A stretch of DNA of 64,000 nucleotides, taken from the NCBI GenBank assembly GCA_022497145.1, contig MU385889.1, forward strand, positions 1 through 64,000. Direction: 5' to 3'. Both the position numbers and the translations under genes were made by a program. Numbering within the stretch: position 1 is the first letter of the stretch; each line of letters opens with the position of its first letter. Below the pieces are notes generated by a model that saw only the letters and a list, made by a program, of their open reading frames with translations, had not been told where the DNA came from and searched no databases. The DNA is from Rostrohypoxylon terebratum. Its lineage: Eukaryota > Ascomycota > Sordariomycetes > Xylariales > Hypoxylaceae. Below, piece by piece: positions 11,436 to 22,564 of this stretch.

Positions 11436-11974
11436 ACTTGATACCACTAGTATAAAGCGTATAATAAAGCACGGGGTTATTGTGGGAGTTCAAAGTTCTG
11501 ATGAGTCGGGCTGGCAGGCAGGCAGGCTGGTCGGGTACGTATCCGACGAGAGAGGGGGAAGATCCCTTGACTTTAGGGCCTTAGGCTCCGTATCGGCGTA
11601 GCGAAGCAATGAAAGACAGGCTTAGAAGCAACTAAGGGCAAAGAACCTGCAAGTTGCAACCCCCCAACCCCCCAAACATGTACGATATATGTATGTGTGA
11701 CTGGATTGGGGAGATTTGGTAGGATTCATATTATAAGCGACACGAGAAACAACCTTGGAACCTTGACCCAGCTAGGTAGGTAGGTAGGTACAATACCATA
11801 AACCCCCAATTACTCCAACGCCCCCCAACGCCCCCCAATGCTTCCCTATCGACACCTAAACCCCCACGTATCCATGGATAGGTAGTAGGACCTAGGTGGT
11901 TTTCAGGTCGAGCATCTCCTCGATAAAATCTTGACTTAATTAGTTTACCTGCTAACGTACGTACCCAGCTGCTT

Positions 11975-11989
11975 ACCTAGGACCTAGGT
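11975..11989 (-). repeat. Dispersed 15-mer, reverse orientation
   Basis: ACCTAGGACCTAGGT, the exact reverse complement of the forward 15-mer. Confidence 0.85.
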
Positions 11990-12655
11990 ACCTAGCCAAA
12001 TTTGTAATATATAGATGTAATTTGCGAATCGCTTCGTACGCTTACCTATACCATCGACTTATCGACACTTGGAGTCTTAGATAGGGAAAGTAATGAAATA
12101 TACGTAATATATGTACCTAATCTGCTAATATATCTAGGTCCTAGGTAAGTGTGCAGGTAGGTTAGGTAAGTTACTTAGAGATTAAACAACACTAAACAAC
12201 AACTAAAGTTACTAAACATTCTCGTTCCCGATTAGTGTTATCGCCTTGTCTTAGATACGACACTGGGCAGCTTTACAAGGATGATCAGCCATCCAACCCC
12301 AGCATTCACCCCAGTAGCCCCAGCACAGGTAGGATCTGCTGTACTAGGTACGGCCTTGCCTATCTGTCTCTCTTTTTATCTACCGAAGAATTGATAACAC
12401 ACTGGACTGGACGAGCTGGACGGAGGTATGTCAGGATAAGTAAAGAAGCGTGGGAAGGATGAAATGACTGCATTTGGCGCATTTGGCTGGTTACATTGAG
12501 GCGTAGGAAAAAGAAATATAAATAAATAATTTATATTAAAAAAATCCCCCCAAACCAAAACCCTTGACCATTGTACTTGTCATTTCTCATTCCTACATTG
12601 TAGTACAGGTACCTATTCATTCTTACATATTATTACATATTATTACATAGGACCT

Positions 12656-12658
<3 letters not shown>

Positions 12659-12688
<30 letters not shown>
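12659..12688. repeat. (TA)15 microsatellite
   Basis: Perfect 30-nt TA tract directly abutting a partial CCTAGG motif (12647-12659), about 150 bp upstream of the permease start codon. Confidence 0.95.
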
Positions 12689-12689
<1 letters not shown>

Positions 12690-12834
12690 GGGGTAGGTAT
12701 TATGGTTTTGTCGAAATAAAAATCGTTAACATACATATATTACCAAATATATTCAACACGAACACGACCCAGGCCTGTGAGGCTTGTGAGAGACGTCACT
12801 TTTAGGCCATTACCTAGGAACAGCCGATTCCATC

Positions 12835-14753
12835 ATGACCGATTCCAAGACTGGCGGTATCGTGGATTCCGACTCCGTCCAGATCAAGAAAGATCCCATC
12901 TCGAACAAGGACAATGGCAATGATATCGAGAGTGGTCATGTGGTCTTATCCGATGAGGCGACGGTTGACACCATCGACAGCGCCGCCGAGAGGGCTCTCT
13001 GTCGTAAATTCGATCTCCGTCTGCTACCAGTTTTGGCTATAATGGTAAGGCGTAACGGAAGAGAGCGAGGACGGGAATGAAAACGAGCCCCGAGCCCAAT
13101 GCTAACTATTTCTCAAGTATCTATTCAACGCCCTCGATAAGGGGAACTTGGGAAATGCTCAGACCGCCGGACTCTCTAAAGGTGAGCGACGAACCCTTCT
13201 CCTGGCTGTACTGAGTATCTTGTTGTAAGACTCAGCTGACTGTTTACCTTTTTGCTCCCAAATCGCAGACCTGCATTTCAAGGATGGCCAGTACAATCAG
13301 ATTGTCGGCATATTCTTCGTCCCCTATGTCCTATTTGCGCCACCTTTTGCCATGCTGGGCAAGAAATTCAACCCAGCTCGTGTCGTAAGTTTCCTGCCAA
13401 TGGTGAAAAAATTATGCATTGTCGCTGAAATGAAATTAAGCTTCCTCTCCTGATGTTCTGTTTCGGCTCCTTCACTCTGCTTACCTCGGCGACAACCAAC
13501 TTTGGCGGCATCTTCGCTCTTCGCTGGGTCCTCGGCATGTCCGAATCGGCCTTCTTCCCGCTTGTGATCTATTACCAAACCACTTTCTACAGGCGTGGTG
13601 AGCTCGCCCGGCGTCTAGCTATCTTCTACGCTGCCTCCAATATAGCCAACGCCTTTAGTGGTCTCCTTGCTTTCGGTGTCTTCCAGATAAAGTCTACGTT
13701 AGTGGACCATCCTTGGCGCTGGCTCTTCATCGTTGAAGGCAGCGTGACCGTGTGCTTTTCCATATTTGCCTTCTTTTATTTGCCCCGGAGCGCCGCCGAA
13801 GCTCGGTTCCTGAACGAAGAGGAGAAAGCGCTCGCGTATCGCCGTATACAGATCGACAGCTCTTCCATCGTCAACGAGAAATTCAATCTCAAGGAGTCCT
13901 TGAAGATTTTCAAGAGGCCAACGACCTACTGCTTCCTCATTATCGAGATGTGTATCGGCGTACCTTTGCAAGGGGTTTCGTTATTCTTGCCGCAGATCGT
14001 CCAACGGCTTGTCGAGGACACCGTCACGATCAATTTATACACTGTCGCTCCGAACGTCACGGTAAGTGGATCAACCAGGTTTTTCAACCGACACAACTCG
14101 TATTCCTAACTCGTTGGTAGGGTGCCGTCATGTTACTACTCCTCGCCTTTGCATCTGATGGGCTGCGTATTCGTTTTCCTTTCGTTTGCCTTGGCTTCGC
14201 ATTCACATTTATTGGATTCATCATATACGCGGCAATCCAGGATGTTCATGCGCAGATTCGAGTTGCCTACTTCGCAACATTTATGATGTGTTGGGGAACA
14301 TCCGCGCCTTCGGTTCTGCTCAGCACCGTGAGTTCCCTTTATCTTGCTTTTTCCGGCTCTTTCTATTACACGTAAACCTCGTGGATATAAATGCAATTGC
14401 CGAGAGACACCTAAACTAATATGGACCCTTTGTAGTGGTATAACAATAACGTAGCACACGAGGGCGAGCGGCTTACTCTGACTTCGGTTGGCGTCCCTCT
14501 AGCAAACTTGATGGGGTTGATACCCAGCTACACTTTTCAAGCCAAGGATGCGCCCAAGTACACACCCGCTCTTATTACGACGGCTTGCTTTGGTGCCGTT
14601 GGATGTTTGGTAACGGGATGTTTAGGTCTTTTCATGTTATGGGACAACCAGCGCCGAAACCGTCGGCAGGGCGTGGAACTCACCGCGAAAGATGTGCCAA
14701 CTTTGAAGTTGAGGGACGGCCCTAAAGTAGAAGAGTTCAGGTGGTTCTTATAA
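12835..14753 (+). CDS. MFS permease, Dal5/allantoate-type anion:cation symporter family
   Basis: Six exons: 12835-13044, 13118-13181, 13269-13384, 13441-14061, 14121-14327, 14436-14753. The total is 1536 nt, 511 aa, with every junction in frame. The cytosolic N-terminus of about 70 residues is hydrophilic. The first membrane segment and loop read YLFNALDKGNLGNAQTAGLS, which matches the LDRxNIGNA motif of the Dal5/TNA1 family. Further segments include FGGIFALRWVLGMSESAFFP (typical of this family) and WRWLFIVEGSVTVCFSIFAF. The loop around TYCFLIIEMCIGVPLQGVSLFLP leads into the C-terminal half. The C-terminus is basic then polar and ends near EFRWFL. Family members take up allantoate, nicotinate, pantothenate or similar carboxylates by proton symport at the plasma membrane; the substrate here is unknown. 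Confidence 0.92.
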
Positions 14754-15013
14754 AGAAGCGAGGATACTGCTGGGGGGGTTAGCGCTCATCGATATTAACT
14801 CGAAAGTAGCCCACAATATTTGTAGATATTATGGCTACCTAGGTAATAGCTGTAAAATAAACATACCTACCTACGTTCACCAGTGGATTCCCATGCGACA
14901 ATTCTACTATTCTCATCTATTCATATACCTCGCCGACCTGCGACGGCCCATGATGGTGTTACAAGGTATTTCATTTCCTCTTATACCAGGGAACGTCTTC
15001 CCGACTTACCTAC

Positions 15014-16404
15014 CTACATCTCAGACTCTAGAAACCCGACCCCCGAGTCAAAGCGGGAATGGGTAGGACTCTTGATTCCATTTCGCTGATCGTCCAATAT
15101 CCTCTTATACTTTTCGTCATCAAACTTCCAAATCATTCCGTCATGCTCATCTAATGGTGCAGCCTTGGTCTTGATTGATAGCTTCTCGGCTATGGGGTCC
15201 TCCTTAACTTGTGAAAAATATCTTCTCCTCCACGTTTCACCTGTCTCTTTCTCCTGCCGACGTAGCGTGCGCTGCGCATTCTCGATCTTGCCCTTCTCGT
15301 GTCCCACAGCAAAGATATCGTTCGCGTGGATAGCGTTGACGACGTGCTTCCACGCTCGCCTCGATTCGAGGGGATGCTGTGCCTCAACTGGCGCAACCTG
15401 GAGCGGCGTTCTCTGCAATGACGTGAGGTTGACGGTGTCGACCAACTTCCCCTTGCCATCCTTGATAGTATATGAATCGCACCATCGGCCTTCGAGAACG
15501 TAAATAGGGTTGTTTTCGTCGTCATCTCGGTATATGGAGGCTGTAAACGTGTTGCTTTTCCCCTTTATCCAACCTTTACTTGAATAATGAATGCGCGACG
15601 TGTAACCCGAGGAACTGCGGATATACGACACCCCGCTAAGCTCAGGGACAACTTGTAACGTGACAATGCCCTCGACATGGACCTTGGGCATCGTGATCCA
15701 ATAATCCTCGTTATACTTGTCGATATGTAATATGCTGTACCCTTTCCGCTCTATATTTATAGTAGATGAGAAGTACGCTTTGGGGGCGACATGACCTTCG
15801 AGCTGATTGTCGTTAGTTAACGTACCTAGCGACGGGAAGGGGACATTTAGCTGGAAATTGAAGAGACTTTTATTACCTTGACACCGTGGGTATCATTCCA
15901 AATTTTAAACGCCGTCGCGGGAGGATGATGAGAGACTTGCTCAGTCACCAAATGTGTGATTCCGGCGTCATCCTGCCACTTCCCCAAAAATATTTCCCCT
16001 AAAAATGGATTCAGGGGCTTCATCTTCTTCCTTTTCCCGTTTTCATCCTTGCTCGCATGTTGGTGTCTTAGGGTGCTCAAAAACCACTGGAGAACTCGCA
16101 AGGCTCGCTTTTGTACGCATTCTTCTCTCGCGGGCGACACAAAGAGACTGGGATGTTCGGACCAGTATGTGCTGTACTCGACAATAGATTGAGGTGCAAG
16201 TAAGAAGGGCGGCGCAGTTAACGACGCAAGATCTCCCTTGAATGTCGCGACAGACTTATAACACGATTTAGCGAAACGGTTCTTGATCCCCTAGAAGAAA
16301 GGGAGTTACGGTGAACCTACCTTGATAAATTGAAACCAAGCCGACTTATGCTGTTGTTCGTCTCTCCTATCGTCGCATTTACTAGAAGCAATGGTTACAG
16401 ACAT
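15014..16404 (-). CDS. Oxysterol-binding protein, Kes1/Osh4 type
   Basis: Three exons (minus): 16321-16404, 15877-16254, 15014-15802, total 1251 nt, 416 aa. It consists of just the ORD lipid-transfer domain, as in yeast Kes1/Osh4; no PH or ankyrin domain. The start reads FQFIKSVATFKGDLASLTAP across the first junction, then KPLNPFLGEIFLGKW, the signature EQVSHHPP (residues 133-140) and LEGHVAPKAYFSSTI after the second intron. Later blocks are LEGRWCDSYTI and the helical ESRRAWKHVVNAI. Such proteins exchange sterol and PI4P between membranes. The two introns are 66 and 74 nt; shorter GT-AG intervals of 30 and 26 nt start at the same donors but break the family alignment. The short acidic/Ser-containing tail after IKSPTHSRF looks lineage-specific. 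Confidence 0.95.
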
Positions 16405-17160
16405 GTTGGTCTGATGTTAAGCTAGATGTGTATAGGTGCCAGGTGATTAGACCAGCCCGTTCTATTAGTTTTCTATATTATTTATTAATTTGAAGACAAT
16501 GATACACAGGAAACACAAAACTATGGAACGGAAATTCGCGGCCGTGGCTTAACTTATAGTAATTCTATGATGAAGAAAGGAAGGGGACGGAGCCGTTTTA
16601 CATCCACTTAGTACATCGTAGTATGTATTGAGACGAATGAATGCTGCACCATAGCCGTCATATGCAGGGCCTTCTCTCACATGGTGAATTGAGACGTCGT
16701 TTGCTTCATGTGTCGAAACAGGGCATGTGAAGGTGGAGCTGAGTGGACGGGGGTGGAGTCCTCGCATCCCCTAATGCTACCCAGATATTTCAGGTGTTTA
16801 GGGGTCATCCCAGCTTCGATTATCTCCTAAGGTCTAATATAATCTCGACACTCTAGTCCTGGAGTTTTACGTGATCAGGCAATATGGGGGGATTCATAAA
16901 ACCCGTGATGACATAAACAAGAAAGAATAGCCATTATTAAGTATACTCGAATATCAAGACCGCTAACCGAAGACCTTTTTGATCACAGGTATTGCCGCCA
17001 TTACATCGGCTTAGAGTCGGAATGGTTGTGATCTATCGAATCGGACGAATGTTGAAGTCAGCAATGCTCCTATATAGTAGGATTGATGATGGGAGACGAT
17101 CGGAGACAGCAACCTCACAAAAAGAGACGAGGAAACCAAGTCCGCGGGAGTTAGAAAAGG
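16405..17160. other. Intergenic, no gene seen
   Basis: Upstream of the Kes1-type gene and 3' of the small secreted protein gene. If the secreted protein is spliced at its stop codon (see that entry), its last exon would lie near 16970-17010. Otherwise nothing is recognised. Confidence 0.45.
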
Positions 17161-17397
17161 CTACTCACGGCATATTTTCATACAGTTATCATGATTTGTT
17201 CCCTCGTCTGGGAAGAACTTCATGCATGTATTGTGGCATGCCTGCTCGGCTGCTTGTTGGATCTGACTCATGACCTCTGGCCACGGAGCTCCCGAGTCTG
17301 CTCGTACGGCGATTTTAACGTCCTTGTCGGATAGGAAAGCGGGCCTTGCCGTGCCGACGGCAACTAGCCCGAGAATAATATTATAAGAAATATGCAT
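17161..17397 (-). CDS. Small secreted four-cysteine protein, 78 aa
   Basis: ATG at 17397 gives a 78-aa product with a signal peptide (MHISYNIILGLVAVGTA, cleavage about residue 17-19). A short charged pro-region (FLSDKDVKIAVRADSG) follows. The C-terminal part contains the only four cysteines, arranged CX3C-X13-CX3C (CHNTCMKFF... then CMKIC). That spacing suggests two disulphides joining a helical hairpin. The frame could be extended upstream to 17517, but that segment lacks family-like features and the signal peptide favours the inner ATG. The stop codon region reads TGC CGT GAG TAG, which overlaps a consensus 5' splice site (GTGAGT), so the true C-terminus may lie in another exon. No homologous family is recognised; a candidate secreted effector or antimicrobial-type protein, by inference only. 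Confidence 0.65.
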   Translation of the reverse strand: MHISYNIILGLVAVGTARPAFLSDKDVKIAVRADSGAPWPEVMSQIQQAAEQACHNTCMKFFPDEGTNHDNCMKICRE

Positions 17398-18598
17398 TAT
17401 GGTGATGGTGAGTTCCAAAGAAGAAAACGGGTTTGTAAGTTGGTGATGATTCCGAATATATATATTCATATATATATGTAAATACCTACCTACCTGGTAC
17501 CTAATACAACCATACATACCTAAGACTTAAGTATATGTATGTATAGTATGCTCTTTGAACGATAGCCCAGAAATAAGAGTCCATTGGTTTCGATGACTCA
17601 CTTTGTGATAATACAGGAATATACTTCGGACCTAGGCAGCTAGGTAGAGAGCGGAAGAGAAAGAGGTGAGATTATATTTGTGCTTTTGTTGAGGACTTGC
17701 CTTTGTTGGACATAACCACGGGGCGCCGACTCCCCTCCAAATGATAACATATTAGGGCTATATAATAATATATGAATTTAGAATAGGTCGTGGTAAGTTA
17801 TTATTAGATAATTTCTTTGTTTAAACATACAAACATACGATAGGACTGTTTCAATCATATCTATTGCTATCGCAGCAAGTTATTGAAGTCCTATTTTGTA
17901 TTTATGGATGTTAGCAGTAGAAGAGTTGAAAGAGTTACAGTTCCCTGAGGAGGGGTCTTTGCCTTGCAGTATTGTATGTACAACACTACTTCGTACAATA
18001 CACCACAATAATACAGCATACATACTGCTACAAACGCCCAGTGGGTTCTAACATCGCCCCACAACCAACTTGGAACACTTGGAACATTCATAGGGCTTTA
18101 CTAGGTACATATTGTAGTAGTACTACTAGGTACTACTAGGTACTACATATGTAGAGTTCGCATCTACCAGTAGGTGCATATTGTAGTGGATGCATTGTAC
18201 GTCACTGGAGGTATGGACTACATACTACAACCTACGAAGTACATAGTAATATGTATTGTACAATACAAATATGCAGCAAGCCAGGGTAAACGGGGCTTTG
18301 ATTTAGTCACTTACCTAGGACCTAGGTACAGCATAATTAACTTAAGCTCTATTGGAATCCATGACATAACCTTACTTACCTAGTGTAGTAGGTATTTCGT
18401 ACTGCTCTCACTAATCCACTATTATTAAGTTTCGTAGGCGATTACTTACATAATTAACTAGGTATGTAACTGCCCTGCCTGCCAGAGCTCACCTTTCTAA
18501 AGAACATACTACGTACATGCATCCTTCAATGCCTCTCAACCTTATCTGTTCCACGGACATTTCCTTTGGAATGGCTTCATTTTCTTCAAAAGAAAATC
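17398..18598. other. Intergenic, TAC-rich spacer
   Basis: Promoters of the small secreted protein (-) and the TLDc gene (+). It contains many TACTAC/GTAGTA runs around 18110-18260 and one CCTAGG 15-mer. No gene is recognised. Confidence 0.5.
18313..18327 (-). repeat. Dispersed 15-mer, reverse orientation
   Basis: Exact ACCTAGGACCTAGGT, about 270 bp upstream of the TLDc gene start. Confidence 0.85.
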
Positions 18599-20558
18599 AT
18601 GGGGCAGTCCCTGTCAGATGAGGCTAGGCCTCCTTCGAAAGAGGAAATCACTGCAGACCTGGTAAGCATTGGCGCGTCTTGAACCCTGCAACCCTTGAGG
18701 CTTGAGGCTTGAGCTTCCTTCTTCCTCGTCTTTTGAAGCCCAAGATGTTCGAGCTATGACTGACCTCCCACCCATCCTACCTGTTACATAGGCAGAGAGA
18801 TTCGCTCGCAAGTGTTTCGAGCCCCTCGAGCTTTATTCCTTCAAACACAACTTCAAGTCTCTGGCCGACCACGAACAAGACGTCCGCTATCTCAAGGAAG
18901 ATACCATTGCCCGTTTTCTCGAGCTTCCCGATATACTTGCCGTCTCGCCCGTCATATTTCACATGATATCGTACATCGGCGCCTTCCCATTCCTCCAAGA
19001 TGCTCCGGTCATTCTTGGTTTCGAACAAATGATAATGGTTGTTACAATAATGACAGAGCGGTACGCCAAAATATTGGCAAGAGGTAACAGCAGCAGAATA
19101 AAACTGCTTTTTAAGAGTTTGGCCGTATACGACCGAAAGCTATCCGAGATTGAGAAGCAGCAGCATAGCACAAGTATATCAGGACAGAGTTCCAGCAACC
19201 ATGTGCCTGGCTTTGCCGTTGACGAGGCCGGCGACGAATTGGAAGATGATGTAGAAGACGATGACGAGCTTGTCTTAGCTGCCCTGGACTCTTTGGATAT
19301 GGATGATGCTTTCAAAACAGGCGACTCGCATGCTGCTACCACCCGTGGAGCTATGATCCCCGCAGACAATTTCAGGAAGCTGATCATGCTACTACTTCTG
19401 GTATCCCCTTTAGATGCACAAGAAAGCCTTTCTAGCTACGCCCATCGAGTTACTGGCACGGACCTCGAAGACTTGAGGGCAACCGCCGAGAATATATTGT
19501 CAGCCTTCATTGACGTGGAGAAATCTCCCGGTATCACACACCCTCAGTTCCATAACATTCTCCTGTCTAGTTTCCCTTTTCTTTTTGACGGGTTTAATCC
19601 TCTTTTCGAGCACTTCTTGTTTGCCAAAGACCTCGACTTTTCTAAAAGAAAAGATGGTCAAGGTGGTCTGTCTAAGACTACATCCCAAACAGTTATACAA
19701 CCTCCTCTGCTGCAAGAGAAGGGCCAGATTCTAAATTTGAGTATTCTGTCTCAGCTGTCATTCTTCATCAGGGGAAATGAGCTCTTTCAGCGTTTGCGTT
19801 TGTTATACTCGGGCTCGGAAGCTGGGTTTTCGATGGGCAGCTTCGAAACAAAAGTTTTCAATTGGCGTGCACCAACTATCCTTCTGGTATCTGGAACTAG
19901 GCTTCCAGATTCCTCAAACAAAGGTGGGTCGGAAGGGACCTTCACTGACTCTCTACCACCAAAGCGTTTCCCGAATGGAAGCCCGCCGGATCGTGACCGA
20001 CTAGTATTCGGGGCGCTTGTTAAACAGTCTTGGCGGCATACCCACAAGGACTGCTTTGGCGGGGAGGATACGCTATTATTTCAACTTGCCCCAACTCACG
20101 ATGTTTTCCCAGCCTCTGCTGTAAACCGCGACTACGTAGCTTTTACGAAATCGCCAACTGCTAACCCGGGAATCAACTTTGGCTGTCCACATCCCAAGGC
20201 GAGCCAGCCCCGCCATCAATCACTTCGACGTCTAGGGCCGGTATCACTCGTCGTCGACTCGAGCTTCGAGTTCGGCGTCTTCACCCACGATTACACATCC
20301 CGTGGTGGCGCGTTCGGGACCAGCGTGTCTCGGAGGTACAATTTCCAGGAACGCTTCCAAATTGACGAGCTTGAAGTATGGGGTTGCGGTGGTGACGAAG
20401 AGGCAAGGATACAGAGAGAGAGGTGGGAATGGGAGGCCCGGGAAGCCGAGGCCAGGAGAAGAGTCAACCTAGGCTCAGGTGACATTGCGGCAGACAGGGC
20501 ACTACTCGAAATGGCAGGACTAGTCGGCGCCAATAGAAGTGGAGGATCCATGGCTTAA
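18599..20558 (+). CDS. RTC5: TLDc-domain protein, RTC5 (restriction of telomere capping 5) type
   Basis: Two exons, 18599-18661 and 18792-20558; 609 aa. It starts MGQSLSDEA, a good N-myristoylation sequence (Gly2, Ser6), implying membrane attachment. Residues 22-140 are helical (LAERFARKCFEPLELYSFK...), followed by an acidic low-complexity loop (about 165-190). The TLDc domain covers about residues 337-553: ILSQLSFFIRGNELFQRLRLLY, APTILLVSGTRL, DRLVFGALVKQSW, FGGEDTLLFQL and DSSFEFGVFTHDY. The end is a charged helix. TLDc proteins bind the vacuolar ATPase; yeast Rtc5 has been linked to V-ATPase disassembly at the vacuole. The RTC5 name rests on domain order and length. The gene is convergent with RCF1 (337 bp apart). 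Confidence 0.88.
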
Positions 20559-20895
20559 CCAGTGGCAGTGCTGGAGTAGTATCCAAAGTTATATAATATA
20601 GACTGCGACTGCATAGTACTTGGCTCGCAGCTGAATGACCAAACCCATGTGCAACAAGTCCACACTTTCAAGTTCAAATAACTTTGACTTGATGTTTATT
20701 TGGTATATATATACAATGACTTACATGTGTGGGCTCTTATAGACAGCTCACCAACAGAGCAGAATTTCCGAGTTTCCGAGTTTCCGTCGCGTTGTTGTTC
20801 CAAATGCACGTAGCAGCTTTTTAAAAAGCCGAGGCGACCTGACAATATAGTATCTGGAAACCCGATAACACATCCATGGATGTGCGTATAGTGTG
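20559..20895. other. 3' spacer between convergent RTC5 and RCF1
   Basis: Holds the 3' ends of both convergent genes, with an AT-rich stretch around 20690-20715. Nothing else is seen. Confidence 0.5.
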
Positions 20896-21798
20896 TCATT
20901 TCTTGCTGTCTGCTTCTGCGATCTTTTCGGCCTTCTTATCTTCTGCTATATTTGCGTTTTCGTTTCCGTTTTTCCTCACCCCAAACCAACCGCCAACATC
21001 AGCCAAAGCGCCTAGAACACTTGACGTCTCCTTTTTATCCTGACCATCGGTATCGGTATCGGTATCGGTATCAGCATTGGCGTGAGACTGAGTCTTGAGT
21101 TCTGACGAATCTCTCTTCCGCATCTCCTCGGCACGCCTTTGCTGAACACGATCTTGCCTCCTCTTCATGGCGGCCTTGAGCTGTTTGTCCTCTTCGTCTC
21201 TGACCTCAAGTTCCTTTAGCCACTTCTGATGTCTTTCCTCAGCGCGCTGCTGAGCCTCGAGCCTGATTAGCTCCGCCCGCTTCTCCCTATCGGCTCCGTA
21301 GTATGCGCCACCAGCAACTATTGCTAAGATGGTAAAGCCCTGAGCTCCTATACGTGCTCGAAACATGCGTTGTACCTGGGCATGGTCACCGCGGCGCATA
21401 GCTCGCCAGGCATTGATGACGGCAAGAACTGTGAGCGCAGTACCTATTCAACATAATTAGATTACATGATCAATCACAGACGTCAGTGGCTAGGGACGAT
21501 GAAGCGGATGGTCCGTGTGGACCGTGAGAGGTGTAGAATGTGGTAGTAAGGGAGAGAGGGGGGGAAAGAGAGAGAGAGAGAGAGAGAGACGATTTACCAA
21601 GCGGGATGAGAGGCTCCTCTCTTAACTTGCGACCTATTTTTTGAGCCGCAGTCTCAGTATATTCTCTAGATAGGTACACTCATAAGCTATTTTTACCCCC
21701 CCCCCAAATGGTGACGTGTTTGAAAAATAGGATGAGGAGAAAGGTAGATGTACGTACCGACTCTCGTCGAATGACGAAGGCATAGACTTGTCCGCCAT
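20896..21798 (-). CDS. RCF1: Respiratory supercomplex factor 1 (HIG1 domain)
   Basis: Three exons (minus): 21758-21798, 21598-21665, 20896-21443, total 657 nt, 218 aa. The HIG1 domain is near the N-terminus: EEPLIPLGTALTVLAVINAW, then the type-2 signature MRRGDHAQVQRMFRARIGAQ, and a second membrane segment GFTILAIVAGGAYYGADREK. After it comes a long charged helix (EAQQRAEERHQKWLKELE...) and a variable tail with a (Thr-Asp)4 run encoded by a cggtat hexamer tract. RCF1 sits in the mitochondrial inner membrane and supports complex IV assembly and III-IV supercomplexes. Intron 2 carries a (GA)n microsatellite and intron 1 a poly-C run. Divergent from threonine deaminase, 766 bp apart. Length and architecture match fungal RCF1. 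Confidence 0.95.
21564..21589. repeat. (GA)n microsatellite in RCF1 intron 2
   Basis: About 12 GA units on the + strand, a CT tract on the transcribed strand, lying just inside the 5' splice site of RCF1 intron 2. Confidence 0.9.
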
Positions 21799-22564
21799 GT
21801 TGAAATTTGCTGTCCACGTTGGGATGTGTCAGTCTCAATTGAGAGATTATAGGTAGATGTTCGGAGATAGAGTGGTTATTGGTAATTTGAAGCCTGCTTG
21901 ATTGCGCAAATTGGAACCTGGGCTACCTTTGTATATAGATTGGATACCTACTAGGTAGGTATTAACGATTGACAATGGTTGAGATAGTTCCAAGGTTGCA
22001 GCCGAGTTCAAGATTTGACGAAATGTGCTCTGAACGGTTTAGCTAGGTATTATAGGTACCTATCTGCCCAGTACCGTGCCCGCCGACTACCGACAAAGGG
22101 TTAATCCTTGGCTGATGGGCTCCAGGGCTGTCTCCACTTGCCATGACCCCTCCATCCTCCCGCTGTAGGTGAAAATGTGAGAATGTTTAGGCGGGCAGGC
22201 AGGCAGGCAGGGAGGCAGGGGGGTACCTGTTGAACCCCACTACTACTACACACCTAGACTACTACTACCTACACACCTAGTACTCGGGACCTCACCTGGC
22301 AGGTACTATGTATGTAATAAACATTGAAGCTCCTGCGAGTTTGACGCATAGGCAGATAGGTAGATACCTAGATTATGTACCTAAGGTATGCAGAGTCGCA
22401 GACGGGTCCCACCACTTATACATGTACTAGGTAGTAGTTCCAAAAGTTGCCCCACCAAGCGAGAAGTCTGAAATAATTTTGTGACTCCCGTTTCTTTAAC
22501 CACGACAAAGTTGAACGAGAACAACCGCAGTTGGACTATAGTATTCTTGATTTGATATTTTAGC
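21799..22564. other. Divergent promoter region RCF1/ILV1
   Basis: Shared upstream region of RCF1 (-) and the threonine deaminase gene (+). It contains a (ggca)n run at about 22193-22219 and an ACTACT-rich stretch at 22240-22275. No gene is seen. Confidence 0.5.
22193..22219. repeat. (GGCA)n tetranucleotide repeat
   Basis: Six or so units of ggca with one gggaggca variant, about 350 bp upstream of the threonine deaminase start. Confidence 0.85.

Larger units (their letters stand above)
11339..12834. other. Divergent intergenic region, RidA and permease promoters
   Basis: About 1.5 kb between divergently transcribed genes. It is rich in simple repeats (gatgtga heptamers, GTAG runs near 11775, C-rich runs near 11810-11840, a TA tract) and has three CCTAGG-type motifs (11975, 12133, 12647). 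No gene is recognised. Confidence 0.5.

Noticed and set aside
16255..16320. A 30-nt GT-AG interval inside intron 1 of the Kes1-type gene (and a 26-nt one inside intron 2)
   Set aside because: Both are below plausible spliceosomal size, and the longer introns (66 and 74 nt) give exact family matches (FIKSVATFKGDL and HGVKLEGHV).
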